DNA from: Sipunculus nudus
Lineage: Eukaryota; Annelida; Sipuncula; Golfingiida; Sipunculidae
DNA: 64,000 bases
Reading direction: 5' to 3'
NCBI GenBank assembly: GCA_026874595.1
Contig: CM049317.1
Location: 31,670,901-31,734,900, forward strand
Both the position numbers and the translations under genes were made by a program. The notes beneath the pieces are model-generated. The model was not told where the DNA came from and searched no databases. It was given only the letters and a program-made list of their open reading frames with translations. Every line of letters starts with the position of its first letter. Positions within the stretch are counted from its first letter, which is position 1. This document shows, piece after piece, positions 13,108 to 22,924 of this stretch.

Positions 13108-14734
13108 TATGTATATATATGTATTTATATATATATTCGTTAAAACCTTGACTTACCAACATCTCAGTTTAGCCCACCTTAAATTAACCACCACTTTACT
13201 GTGGTCCCAAGTTTTAAGAAGTGATCTCCTGTACATAAGTATGCGGAGGACACCGTTGTTATTGACTGATTATAATTCTTTGAATCATGCGTCAAAGCGA
13301 GTCAATAAAATTGGTAAAGTATTCAAACACCGGTTGTATCTTACTAGGATAGTTAAAATGAAGTGATAATTTATTTTTTTTACTAAAAAAAATCAGCCAA
13401 TTATTTTGGAATTAATATATCTCAAGATATTAAATGTAGTACAAACCATAACCTTGAAGAACACAATTAATTTGATGAAATAATGTTATTTTCTTTAAAG
13501 CAATGAATTTTATCTATGAACGGAAAACATACTTTATTAATTTCATTCGCTAATGACTCTTCTTAGTAGTTTTATAATCGGGATTAATGTGTCCCGGGTA
13601 ATGCAAATCAGTATACATGGGACTTAAAATTGTATTTTCAGCCAATGAAGAGCCGCGCTGTGGTAACTGTGGCTAAAATCATTTGGACGAGGGTGCACTT
13701 CTCGTCGTGTCAGAATTACAATGTTGCTTTGCATTATAGAAATGTGGCATTGTTCTATTTTATTTCACCCAACCTGTTGAAAAAAGGAGATGCGGGACAA
13801 AGTTTCGATAATTTCCTTGTCGTCAACCATAACTGTTTTGAGAAATTTGAATATTACTTCGTGTTTCACTTTGCGTCTACTCGATCCATTTGTTTAATCT
13901 TTTACATGAATGTACGTCTAACACAGTGTATGACGAACAATTACCAGTGGTGTCGCTAATGACAAAATGAAAAATAAAATGTGTCATATGCCGGCTTATG
14001 GTCGGACATTGATTGGGACTGACGGTAAGGGAGAACATTATATCTACAGAACTGAATCAAAGAACCTAGTAATTAATCTTTCAAATCAAACTTTTGCTTT
14101 AACCACGGAATACAACTTTACAATTATCACGCGAATGAGCGCTGAATCAGAAAGTATGGGGCTCTTGCCGTGGACTTGATGAATAAGATTATAACTTTAT
14201 ACAAATGCACCCATATTATGTCCTGTTTCATCATTCATACAATTCAATCTACTGTGTCTTACGTCCTGAGACTGTAACAACTGTAACTGAGACTGCTGTA
14301 CATAGCTACTGCTTTTGATAACTGCTAGTAAACACATTCGACCTGGTTTTGCTTATATTTACACCACTGTATATTATATGTCATGATAAACCAAGTGGTT
14401 CCCCAAACATTCCGTTTTTTGGTATAAACCTGGAATAAAGAGGAAACTGTACGTAGGATACCGGAACAGAAAAGGTGATACACAGAATCCTAATAATCAC
14501 CAATCAAGTAATGAAATCGCACATTAAACTTTTTACTGAATTTTGATGTAATCAATATAATGAGGATAGAATGCATATCTAGAACTAAAAGGTGTATTTT
14601 TTTTATCAACTCTGTGGATGAACTCGAATTCAATCTAAAGCCTTGCTCTTCCATTCTTGAATGAATTATCAATATTAATAATATAAAATCCAGCGGCCAT
14701 CTTGATCGCATCTTTCATTTTAAACAAGATGGGT
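13106..14734. other. No gene recognised
   Basis: Two adjacent plus-strand frames (13630-13959 and 13967-14179) are the longest here. They have no recognisable motif, and I treat them as chance. Confidence 0.5.
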
Positions 14735-15170
14735 ATTCCGCCTGGCCCTATATCCAAAATTACTGAGTATGGTCTGGACAAATATTTTGTCTAACATTCA
14801 TTCTTATTCTTTTCATTTTTCATACATCTTCTCTTAACAGCTGGACAGTACAATGAAGCCTGAAAATAAAACAAAATACAAACCTTACCAAACAGGGTCG
14901 CAACAGTCGCCCCAGCAGTCTCGCATCTAACTCCTCAGATACCTATGACCATACATACATAACCAATCAAGCCATTTAACAACCTTCTAATATACAATAT
15001 CACCTCCTAAAATAAAAAAGAGAATAAGTGCAACTTGTATTAGCGGTTCTCCATATAGTGCACCACCTGCTATGAGCATAATTTTGCTATATGTGAAAGA
15101 AGTATGAAAGATGGCAAAATAATTGTCCAGACCATACTCAATAATTTCAGGTTTTGAACCAAGCGGATTC
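14735..15170. mobile_element. MITE-like inverted repeat element
   Basis: Arms of about 70 bp at roughly 14735-14800 and 15105-15170 are inverted copies around the shared core GAGTATGGTCTGGACAA, with similar CCGCYTGG blocks outside it. A related core (TTGAGTATGGGCTGGAGA, minus strand) recurs near 38840-38865, indicating a repeat family. No transposase is present. Confidence 0.55.
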
Positions 15171-17878
15171 AATATATCCGGTTGTATAACGATTTATATT
15201 TACTGATTTTAAGAGGCAATGGGTGAAAGAAGCTTGGCGCTAATTATCAAACAACGAGCTTGATGTATCGGTAAATAATAGTTAAGATTTTTAAAATTCT
15301 TCAAACATGATAATTAACTGTTTAGTTAACTAAACAGCCATGTAAACCTTTGTTAGTGCAAACGGAGATATCAAATAGTTCTGCTGAATGGTTATATACA
15401 TGAACTAGTTACATGTGTTTGAACATCATGTCTGTTTTAACAGAACGGCATTTATTCATAATCATTTAGGCTCTTTGAGCGCATGACAGGATATGCACAT
15501 GAAGGCTACAATCTGTTTCCACAACATGATGGTGTATGCTACCTTTGTACTATGACAATGAATGCATGGCATTATCAACACCTTGTATTTATATTTTGTA
15601 GACTGCTAATTTTGTGATGCGGTGATGGTGCAGACTTCCGCTTGTATGCAGCTACGAAAGAATCAATACATATGTCCGTAAAATATCACTAAAAATAACC
15701 AGTGAGATATTTTTCAATTTGCATGATGCGTTGGTGTCAATTTAATACTTTCATTTGTTAACATTATACACATTTATTGAGATTCGTGTAGTTTATGCAT
15801 TTATTATTATGATAATTTCCACATATATCAAACTTCAGGAGTCGTTGTTGCCAGTGTTCATGCTAGCAGATCTTTCTTCATAAATGCTCAGAGAACTGAC
15901 AATCAAGGCGTAAGATTGAAGTCGGTTTCACACCAGACTTTGACAGAATAAATATACCCAAAGGTTTCACACCAGACTTTGACAAAATAAATATACCCAA
16001 AGGTTCCAGACATACATTCTTTCTTCATAATCTTGTTTCAGATTCTATTCACTTGATTTGTGATTGTACCGTTTCTGTTATTTCAGCTTCTGTGCACCGG
16101 CAACGTTCGTACAGTTTTCTCTTTTTGTCCGTTTTTTGCCCCCATGCAGAATGTTCGGGAACTTTTCGGGAACCACTTTCTTCATCAAATAAGCATACAT
16201 TGATGGGACTTTTTTAATATCATTACTAAATATAATTCTTACTTAACAGTTATTATAGTTTTTTACCTCAAATTTTGTAAAATTGCCATCAACTGTGTAT
16301 CCCTTATGGCTGAAAATGTTCTTTTTAAATTTGGCCGGATAAGGGCGTTTTTCTTCTAGTAAAACACACAGATGATTCCAACTTACTAACCATTACTTCA
16401 TTTTATCTGATGTGCAAGATTCCTAGTTTATTCAGTTATTAAAACGAAATTGCTACCGCTAACAGATCCATCAAACTAATTTTCGTACTTGTATCTGAAG
16501 GCATACGATATAATCAATTTCACTGTTCTCTGACAGACCTAATGTATCTGACTCCAAATATTTATTCAGTTATTTACAAAGAAGGCACAATTACCTTGTT
16601 ATACCAAATTACTGAAATCCAGGACGAATAGAGGAGAAGCTGTAATTATCAATTCAATTTTAAATCCCAACGTCATTACTTTTTTTTTAAATGAGTTCAT
16701 CTATTTACATTACTGTGGGAAGACTCTCATGAACAAACATGGACTCAGGCCCTGTAATTTTTTATTTAACACTGAAAAAAAGTTCGGTCCATATTCTATT
16801 CAGACTGATTCAGAAAAAAAATTATGTAATATATTTTTGAATTTCCAATATGATAATATGCATAATCTGCAGACGAAAAATACTTTGCTTTTATACTCTT
16901 AGGTCTATTATTTTTAGGATATGAAACGTTTCGGATAAGTGAGACTTATATATATATACACGAGTATATAATGCACGTGTTTCGCCATGCTGGATAAAGT
17001 GGTATATATATCCGAAAGTGACCTACACTCACTAATATCGGAATTCTAATAATGACTGGATTCCTGTTAAAAGGGAGGTAGCTTAAATATCTCGCAAATG
17101 CATTCTATTCTTAATATTTATCATCGAAGACTAGGTGTGCTTCTCATTTGTCAGTAGATGTATTTCACAAAATATTTGTCTTAACGTTTGTTTAATACTT
17201 TTAAGATAATTATACATGGAAATATGAAGAAAAATGTAAAAATGGACGCATGCCTTTTGCACACACAAAGCTTTGATCCATATATGCTTTTCACGGGAGG
17301 AAAGTAATTTTGGAATCAACATAAGGACCCAGAGCACATTTTTGCTGATTATTTTGAAATTGACTAGTTCTATTTCAGCCTAAGACACGTTTCCTCTTAC
17401 CTTATTTAAGGTTCAAAACTCCTTACTGCTTTGGTGAGACGGGACCAGGCGAGAGTATGCCTTCCCAGATAACACGGGTTTCAAGCTTCGTTACATCTTC
17501 GGGCCAGGAGGTCAAGTTTGTACACTGAAACGCAGCTCATTTCTGAAAGTCACAATTACCAAGGTATCTAAAAAGGGGAACAGGTGAATAAAAATTGCGA
17601 AGTCTAATTCAAGATTTCAAAATGAAATGTCATCCAGAAATCAAACACCAGAGAAACACATTATCACACAGATCATGTTATATTAGATTTATTGCTTAGA
17701 AAATTGGAAAGAATACAACAGCCATAATTAACGTAAAATTTAGTTAAGAAAGGAAAATTGAAGAAAAATATCTGTATATAGTCACAACGCACAGATATAT
17801 TATTTAAAAAAATTCCAGGATCAGCACATGTCCACAAATTCACTTTTCTAGCATTTCGTACATGTGGTGTTCGTTATC
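15171..17878. other. Intergenic, 3' of the TSP1 gene
   Basis: AT-rich DNA with the 39-bp tandem duplication at 15924-16001 and no other supported feature. It should contain the 3' UTR of the minus-strand gene just below 17879, but the end cannot be placed. Confidence 0.5.
15924..16001. repeat. 39-bp tandem duplication
   Basis: Two near-identical adjacent copies of a unit starting GGTTTCACACCAGACTTTGA and ending TACCCAAA, at 15924-15962 and 15963-16001. They differ at one base (ACAGAATA versus ACAAAATA), so the event is recent. Confidence 0.9.
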
Positions 17879-18046
17879 CTACACATCAGGGGGTTTCGCA
17901 TAATATTCATCGTCGTTTGCTGATATCTTTCCAAAATGTACATCATTCTGTTTATCATGTGTATGCGTGTTCTTTTCATAGACGCCATTATTTTCTCCAG
18001 TCAGTGCCTTCGCAGTCAGTGGTTGCGGGTATACAGGTGGTTTAAG
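17879..18046 (-). CDS. Cytoplasmic tail exon and stop codon
   Basis: This exon carries 55 codons plus a TAG stop at 17881-17879, entered in phase 0 from the CGCCAG acceptor. The tail is polar, Pro-rich at its start (LKPPVYPQP), and contains two Tyr-based motifs (NGVYEK and DDEYYAKPP) that could serve in signalling or sorting. That role is inference. The frame is open throughout, in contrast to the ectodomain exons. AATAAA-like sequences occur in the AT-rich DNA downstream, but I cannot choose a poly(A) site. Confidence 0.6.
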   Translation of the reverse strand, partial: LKPPVYPQPLTAKALTGENNGVYEKNTHTHDKQNDVHFGKISANDDEYYAKPPDV

Positions 18047-18299
18047 CTGGCGTCTACAATGAACGGGTTGGTATAATTAACAGTGAATGAATCAGAAATA
18101 ATAGGATAGTCACAATGGTTTCAATAATTATCAGGTGTACACACACATGACGTCCGAACAAGGCTAATTAGAGGAGGCATGCTAATAAATTTTATAAAAT
18201 ATTGCACTTCATGTTGCTTATTTTAATTGTGTTATGTACTGTTTGCAACATATGCTTAACACATTATGTATATTACCTGAGCTTGGCGTAACATCATAC

Positions 18300-18382
18300 C
18301 CAGGTGATAATAAGTGCACTTAGCAGGAAAACAAGGACAGCATACAAGAATGTTATGGTTGTATCTTTCATTCGTTGTTCAC
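18300..18382 (-). CDS. Transmembrane exon
   Basis: This 83-nt exon (acceptor AATATCAG, donor TGG|GTATGA) enters in phase 1 and leaves in phase 0. It encodes EQRMKDT followed by ITFLYAVLVFLLSALIIT, a single hydrophobic helix of about 18-20 residues. Its position after the TSP1 array and before a polar tail supports a type I membrane protein. Confidence 0.65.
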
Positions 18383-18646
18383 CTGATATTTGAGATATAC
18401 ATATAAAGATTAAATATTGGATATGTATTTAAAAAAAAATGTTTCTTTAGATAATAAATTTTACATTTCATTCAACGTGTATCAAATGGATTGGGGTAAT
18501 AAACAAAAATAGGAAAATATATACAATAACAGAAATAAAGTCTATTTGATGGGTGAAATTGTAGAAGGTAAGCGGAGATTATTCTCATTCAAATTTAGTA
18601 ATATGACAAAATCTATTGCAACGTGAATATTTGTATGAATTCTTAC

Positions 18647-18700
18647 TAAAGTGAGAGCATTCCATGTGGCGAGTGGATGTCTGCGTAGTGGTTATCAAAT
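18647..18700 (-). CDS. Juxtamembrane exon
   Basis: This 54-nt phase 1-1 exon lies between a TTTACAG acceptor and a TTTA|GTAAGA donor. It encodes DLITTTQTSTRHMECSHF, a Ser/Thr-rich linker suited to the stalk between the TSP1 array and the membrane. It is placed by splice sites and matching phase with the exons on both sides; there is no domain evidence. Confidence 0.5.
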
Positions 18701-18903
18701 CTGTAAACGAATATAAAAGATAATGTTCCATCACTGATCTTTACAAAGAAACCAAACAATTTTACCTGAACAAATTTGTAATTACTTTAATTTCAAAATG
18801 GAATAGGCGGCTATCTTTTACATATTATTTTTCCATACATTTTATATGTGTACATAAATTAATTTTTTGATAATGTCAAACATTATTTGCTCAAAACACT
18901 CAC

Positions 18904-18950
18904 CGGTCTCTCCAGGGCTCTGACCATTGACTCCAGTTAATGTTGGTAAA
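18904..18950 (-). pseudogene. Possible remnant TSP1 exon (NWSQWS)
   Basis: A short minus-strand stretch reads INWSQWSEPWRD before a good donor (GACCG|GTGAGT). WSQWS is the usual opening of a TSP1 repeat. The only nearby acceptor (AAAAAG at 18951) gives phases that do not fit the neighbouring exons, and no Cys residues follow. It may be a truncated cassette or chance. Confidence 0.25.
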
Positions 18951-19254
18951 CTTTTTCGTCTTTTGTTGATTCTTTAAAGATACATACGGTGACTTTAATG
19001 TAAAAAAAGGAACATTTTCCTTCATTTATTTTGGGTATATTATATTTTCATTCGAAAACTTTGCTGAGACAGGAAAACCCTAATATAAACAATTAATTTA
19101 AGGGACAGTAAAAATATTCACTTCCTTAGTTATAAAAATGTAAAGACACTAATATTGGAAGCGTGGCGCAATTTTAATTCTCAGGTAAATTTAGCCTAAA
19201 TCAAAATCAAACACCACCCTTTAACTGCTTTGGTCCAGTAGCTATTCTTCAAAC

Positions 19255-19409
19255 CTTGACATATTTCGGGGTCACATTCTTTTCTGTCAAAAGAATTTCC
19301 GTAACATTCCACCATGTTCCATGTACCACGTCTACAGCTTCGTTTCCTCTCCTTACCAAACGTGGATTTACATCTCCCCAACGAGACCATGCTTCCCAAG
19401 CAGCTGGAT
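19255..19409 (-). pseudogene. TSP1 repeat 6 exon with a 1-nt deletion
   Basis: The acceptor is TTTTGAAG and the donor CAAG|GTTTGA. The first part reads AAWEAWSRWG in the entry phase. The rest, RCKSTFGKERKRSC to ECDPEICQ, is in the next frame. The exon is 155 nt rather than 156, so one base is missing at about 19374 after the WG codons. Both halves align with one continuous TSP1 repeat. The Penelope-like fragment lies in the intron between this exon and repeat 5. Confidence 0.8.
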
Positions 19410-19592
19410 CTTCAAAATAAAGCTAACAATGAGTTTTAAGTATTTCGATATATTCCCATATATACATAGATACATACATATATATATATGAAGTAGAAAT
19501 AATCTGCGGGTATGCAGTCTTTCCTCTGCGGTCACACAGCGCTCTATGTTTTGCAACAGGGCATGATATGTTAAGGTATGTGATGAATCTCG

Positions 19593-19633
19593 ATCACGAC
19601 CGTCGTATTCGCCTCGTCGGCTCGTCAGGTGAC
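19593..19633 (-). ncRNA. Hammerhead ribozyme motif, left repeat (decayed core)
   Basis: This is the inverted copy of the right-hand motif. On the minus strand it has CTGACGA, the same GCC/GGC stem II and GGTC, and a fully paired five-base stem I (GTCAC with GTGAT). The GAAA box reads GAAT, which should abolish or weaken cleavage. Together the two copies show what the ancestral ribozyme looked like. Confidence 0.55.
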
Positions 19634-20019
19634 TGAAATTCAACTAGTTACGTTATTGGTCATGAGCTCATACATTGGTATGACCGGAGGCCCCTTCAAA
19701 CAAAGGTATTACAACCACAAGAAATCCTTCACGCACAGGACCCATTCAAACGCAACCGAGCTTGCAAAACACATTTCGACCCTGAAAGACAAGCAAAAAA
19801 GCTTCACTATCACCTGGTCTATAATCCAGCAGTCAAACACATTTATGACCTCTTCACGTCAGTGTAATCTGGGTTTGGCAGAGAAACTAGCAATCATCAG
19901 CTCAAAACAAAAGAACCTTTTGAACAAACGTTTGAAAATTGTTTCCACCTGCCGGCATGGTCCAAGGGCACCCAACCGTCCTAAAAAGAAATTATAAACA
20001 ACCAATATCGCAAATTTCA

Positions 20020-20060
20020 GTCACCTGACGAGCCGACGAGGCGAAACTGACGGTCGTTAT
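20020..20060 (+). ncRNA. Hammerhead ribozyme motif, right repeat of the Penelope-like element
   Basis: The plus strand reads CTGACGA (20025-20031), a three-pair stem II GCC/GGC with loop GACGA, GAAA (20043-20046), a very short stem III and GGTC (20052-20055) at the expected cleavage site. This is the complete conserved hammerhead core in type I order. Stem I pairs GTCAC with GTTAT with one mismatch. Minimal type I hammerheads are known in the terminal repeats of Penelope-like elements, which agrees with the GIY-YIG frame next to it. Activity is unproven. Confidence 0.65.
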
Positions 20061-20079
20061 CGAGATTATCACATACCTT

Positions 20080-20129
<50 letters not shown>

Positions 20130-20223
20130 GTAATGATATAATGGTATATATATATTTATATTCTGAATTCAAAATATTCTCTTTATTACTTATATTTCTT
20201 ATTTTAAAAAAAAAGATTAATAC

Positions 20224-20388
20224 CTGGGGAAGGTGATATGCTGCACCTCCCGATTTCTGTGGCTTTGCCTGAACAATCAGTTTGACCATCTGAGCCAGGC
20301 TTACAGGAACGATTTCTTTCACGGACGCCGCCTCCACAGGTGACGGTACACGGCCCGAAGCACGACCATTCAGCCCATGTGGGAGGAA
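20224..20388 (-). CDS. TSP1 repeat 5 exon, open but lacking the last Cys
   Basis: This 165-nt phase 1-1 exon (acceptor CCTTTAG, donor CCCCAG|GTATTA) encodes WAEWSCFGPCTVTCGGG, RNRSC, TDCSG and EIGRC. The usual WSSWG reads WSCFG, giving a Trp-to-Phe change and an extra Cys, and the terminal C-x-x-C-P is replaced by CSISPSPG. It is open and correctly phased, but its disulfide pattern is abnormal. It is the source or sibling of the duplicate at 21438-21279. Confidence 0.82.
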
Positions 20389-20627
20389 CTAAAGGTTTGG
20401 GTAGGTAGAAAAAAACAGAAATTGCTGACATATCTAGCGTTTGAAAATGTTCACTTGTGATTGACTCGCACACCTGATTGTTAAATTCACCTTAAATTTG
20501 TCAGTATACCTTGCTGAACATTTCCTTTATTACAAAATGTAGTAGACTACATTCCAAAATAACATTTTTAGAATAACTGATAGACATCCCATGTAACTAT
20601 TTAAGGAAATACTCAAAGTATATTTAC

Positions 20628-20786
20628 CTTTGCATGCCTTTTGGTTACATACTTCGGTGTCCACATTTTGCCCACGGCAGTCTCGTTTCCCCGAAGTGCT
20701 AGCAGTACAAGAGCGGTTTCTCACTTGGTATCCTCCTCCACAGGTGACAGTACAAGCTCCCCAGCTGGACCATTTTGCCCACGTGG
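20628..20786 (-). CDS. TSP1 repeat 4 exon, intact
   Basis: This 159-nt phase 1-1 exon has a GATCTCAG acceptor and an AAAG|GTAAAT donor. It encodes a canonical TSP1 repeat: WAKWSSWGACTVTCGGG, the layered Arg strand VRNRSC, RDCRG and a terminal KAC. All six Cys residues and the Trp ladder are present. This is the best-preserved cassette of the gene and the strongest single piece of evidence for the family assignment. The open frame continues past the donor into intron, which should not be counted. Confidence 0.88.
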
Positions 20787-21278
20787 CTGAGATCAAGTCA
20801 AAATATCAAATGGATTCTTATTTATTTCGTAAGAAATATTTTCTTGTAAGAAATACCAAGAACTTTAATTGAATTCTGAATGTATAATTAATCATGGTGA
20901 AAACACCACAGCTTTCTACAATACAGTGCAAAGTCAAACATTAACGTTATTCTAATGTGTGAAGAGATATAAACCATGAAATCTTTTCGTCACCTTTTGA
21001 AATGTTTTAATGTAACGCAAGTTGTCCATTAAAAAAATAGCTCGAAGAAAGAAGTGATAATTTAAGAACTAGACATTGAAAATCGCTTAACCTTGTAGTA
21101 CTTAATAACTATTAAGTTACATTATCAGTATTGTGTCAATTCAAATCACGTATCATTTTTTTCCATTAGCATATTTAATTTCTAAACTTATTGTTTAACG
21201 CCATTTTCTATCCAACAAAATCAATCTATTTCACGTCAATGGATGTGATTTTTCGATACTGTTACAAGATTCAAATAC

Positions 21279-21438
21279 CTGGACAATGTGTTGCACCCGC
21301 CGATCTCTGTGGCTTTGCCTGAACAATCAGTCCGACCATCCGAGCCAGGCATACAAGAACGATATCTTTCACGGACGCCGCCTCCACAGGTGACGCTACA
21401 CGATCCGAAGCATGACTATCCAGCCCATGTTGCGGGAA
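21279..21438 (-). pseudogene. TSP1 repeat 3 exon, broken duplicate of repeat 5
   Basis: This exon is nearly identical to 20388-20224, including part of the flanking intron. It is 160 nt instead of 165 because about five bases near the 3' end are missing, which puts the donor out of phase. The sibling reads WAEWSCFG; this copy reads WAG, then TAG, then SCFG, so a TGG Trp codon has become a stop. Core strands CSVTCGGGVRER and TDCSGKATEIG remain. It is a dead cassette from a tandem exon duplication. Confidence 0.85.
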
Positions 21439-21508
21439 CTAAAGGTTTAGGTAGGTAGAAAAAAACAGAAATTGCTGACATATCTAGCGTTTGAAGGTAG
21501 GTAAAATG

Positions 21509-21543
21509 ACAAGACACTGCTTACATAGCTAGCAGTGTCTTGT
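21509..21543. repeat. Perfect 12-bp hairpin
   Basis: ACAAGACACTGC and GCAGTGTCTTGT form an uninterrupted 12-bp stem around an 11-nt loop. The hairpin lies about 12 bp beyond the point where similarity between the two duplicated TSP1 segments stops, so it may mark a duplication breakpoint. Confidence 0.85.
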
Positions 21544-21709
21544 CTTGTTAGAAATCGAAATACCCGAATAAAATTTACATTGCCAAACATGAACAGGCTG
21601 TTACATAAGCTGTCTTAGATATAGAATAATACATGTGCAGGAATGATAAGTTTCGTGTTTATTTTTATTTAATAATGTGATTCTTTGTGATTCTGCTGTA
21701 AATAATGAC

Positions 21710-21868
21710 CTGGACAAACTGTAGCATTGCAATATGCAGTTTCCGTAGTGTCGCCATTACAGTCTGCTTTCCCTGAATAATCAGGAATGCATGTTCGGTT
21801 TCTTCAGTGAGATCCCCATCCACAACTAACACTGCAGTCTGCCTAGCTTGACCATTCTCCCCAAAAAG
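21710..21868 (-). pseudogene. TSP1 repeat 2 exon with two in-frame stops
   Basis: This 159-nt phase 1-1 exon encodes WGEWSS, CSVSCGWGS, RNRTC and ADCNG segments of a TSP1 repeat ending in VCP. In the only frame matching the family there is a TAG directly after WGEWSS, where TSP1 repeats carry the third Trp (WSxW), and a TGA just before RNRTC. The splice sites and six-Cys pattern are otherwise intact. The exon length is a multiple of three, so skipping it would keep the message in frame. Confidence 0.8.
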
Positions 21869-22078
21869 CTTGAGAACATAGATTATGAATTGCAGTGCTT
21901 AAGTCCTGAGCTGAATTGTCAAGGTCGGTAATATATCGTACTTGGCTTCAATTAGGGTATAAAAATAAAATCATTATCTACATCATGAAATATTCCATTT
22001 TTAATGACAAAAAATAGGTAGATATTGAATAAAACTATGTTTAGACAGTCAAACATGAGTCAAGGGTATAAATACCAC

Positions 22079-22234
22079 GGCAAGGCGCTCCACAGGTTTC
22101 AGTTTCATTATTCTGTCCTACACAGCTGTTAGAGTTGCGTGAACCCTGACTATAGGTACGATGTCGCACACGCGTCCCCTGACCACAGGTTACACTACAT
22201 TCCTCAGTAGACCATGGTCCCCAGCTAGGTGGGT
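22079..22234 (-). CDS. TSP1 repeat 1 exon
   Basis: This 156-nt phase 1-1 exon is flanked by a GAAAG acceptor and a CC|GTGGTA donor. It encodes a thrombospondin type 1 repeat with WGPWS, CSVTCGQGTRVRHR and terminal Cys residues. The frame is open. The Cys normally found in the RxRxC strand is Tyr (RHRTYS), leaving an odd number of Cys residues, so one disulfide of the standard three is probably lost. It is open but structurally compromised. Confidence 0.8.
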
Positions 22235-22874
22235 CTTTCAATAAATAAGTAAACTAATGTATTTTCAAGAATATTTTAGATTAAAAAAAAATATATGCAC
22301 ATTTAAAATGCCAATTAAGAACGGAATTGACAATGCAGGATCAAATAATTTAACTCGATTGCGAATTTTTGATTGGATGCATACTCACTCGGATTAAATA
22401 TTTCTGAATTCCTCCCATGTTAAGAGCAATTTATAAAATGTACTTGATATATTAACTATGAGCACAAGTTACCATTTGTTCTCCACTGGTAGGTATAATT
22501 AATTACAGAGCAATATTTACTTAGGCTTTTCAAGGATGACATATTCTGCTTTGGTCAGATATTTATATGATATTACAAAAGCAGAACACTCCAAATTGTA
22601 AAAAAAAATTGCTTACTTTGCATGTGGCGTGGAATTTACTTTTTTATTTTAGGTAAAGTTTACATAATTAGACAAGCCATATCATCCGTGTTATACTATT
22701 CCTTTTTTCATTAGAACAATGTATTTTTTGTTATGAAGACCAAATCCTACGGACTTGATTCTTAAATGCCTGCTTCGTGTTTATATCAAAATAATTATTA
22801 TACTCTAAAGACTTCTTGAAATTTGTGGAATCACTGAAGTAGTAATATAATAGTAAATAGATTAAAAACTTTTA

Positions 22875-22877
<3 letters not shown>

Positions 22878-22905
<28 letters not shown>
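22878..22905. repeat. (AAT)n microsatellite
   Basis: A run of AAT triplets starting about 20 bp downstream (minus strand) of the IgGFc exon donor. It is in the intron; the Leu/Tyr-rich translation across it is spurious. Confidence 0.9.
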
Positions 22906-22924
22906 TATAATAATAATATCTCAC

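Larger units (their letters stand above)
19571..20080 (+). mobile_element. Penelope-like retroelement fragment with inverted hammerhead-bearing ends
   Basis: A 122-codon open frame at 19629-19997 encodes the GIY-YIG endonuclease end of a Penelope-like element: SSYIGMTGG, an Arg and Tyr on the next helix (RYYNHKKSF), the catalytic-type Glu region (ATELAKHI) and the conserved AEKLAII and LLNKR segments. The reverse transcriptase is absent. Two ~70-bp copies of one sequence flank it in inverted orientation (19571-19640 and 20012-20080). The insert is antisense to the host gene and lies in the intron between TSP1 repeats 6 and 5. A (TA)n tract begins directly after the right repeat. Confidence 0.8.
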
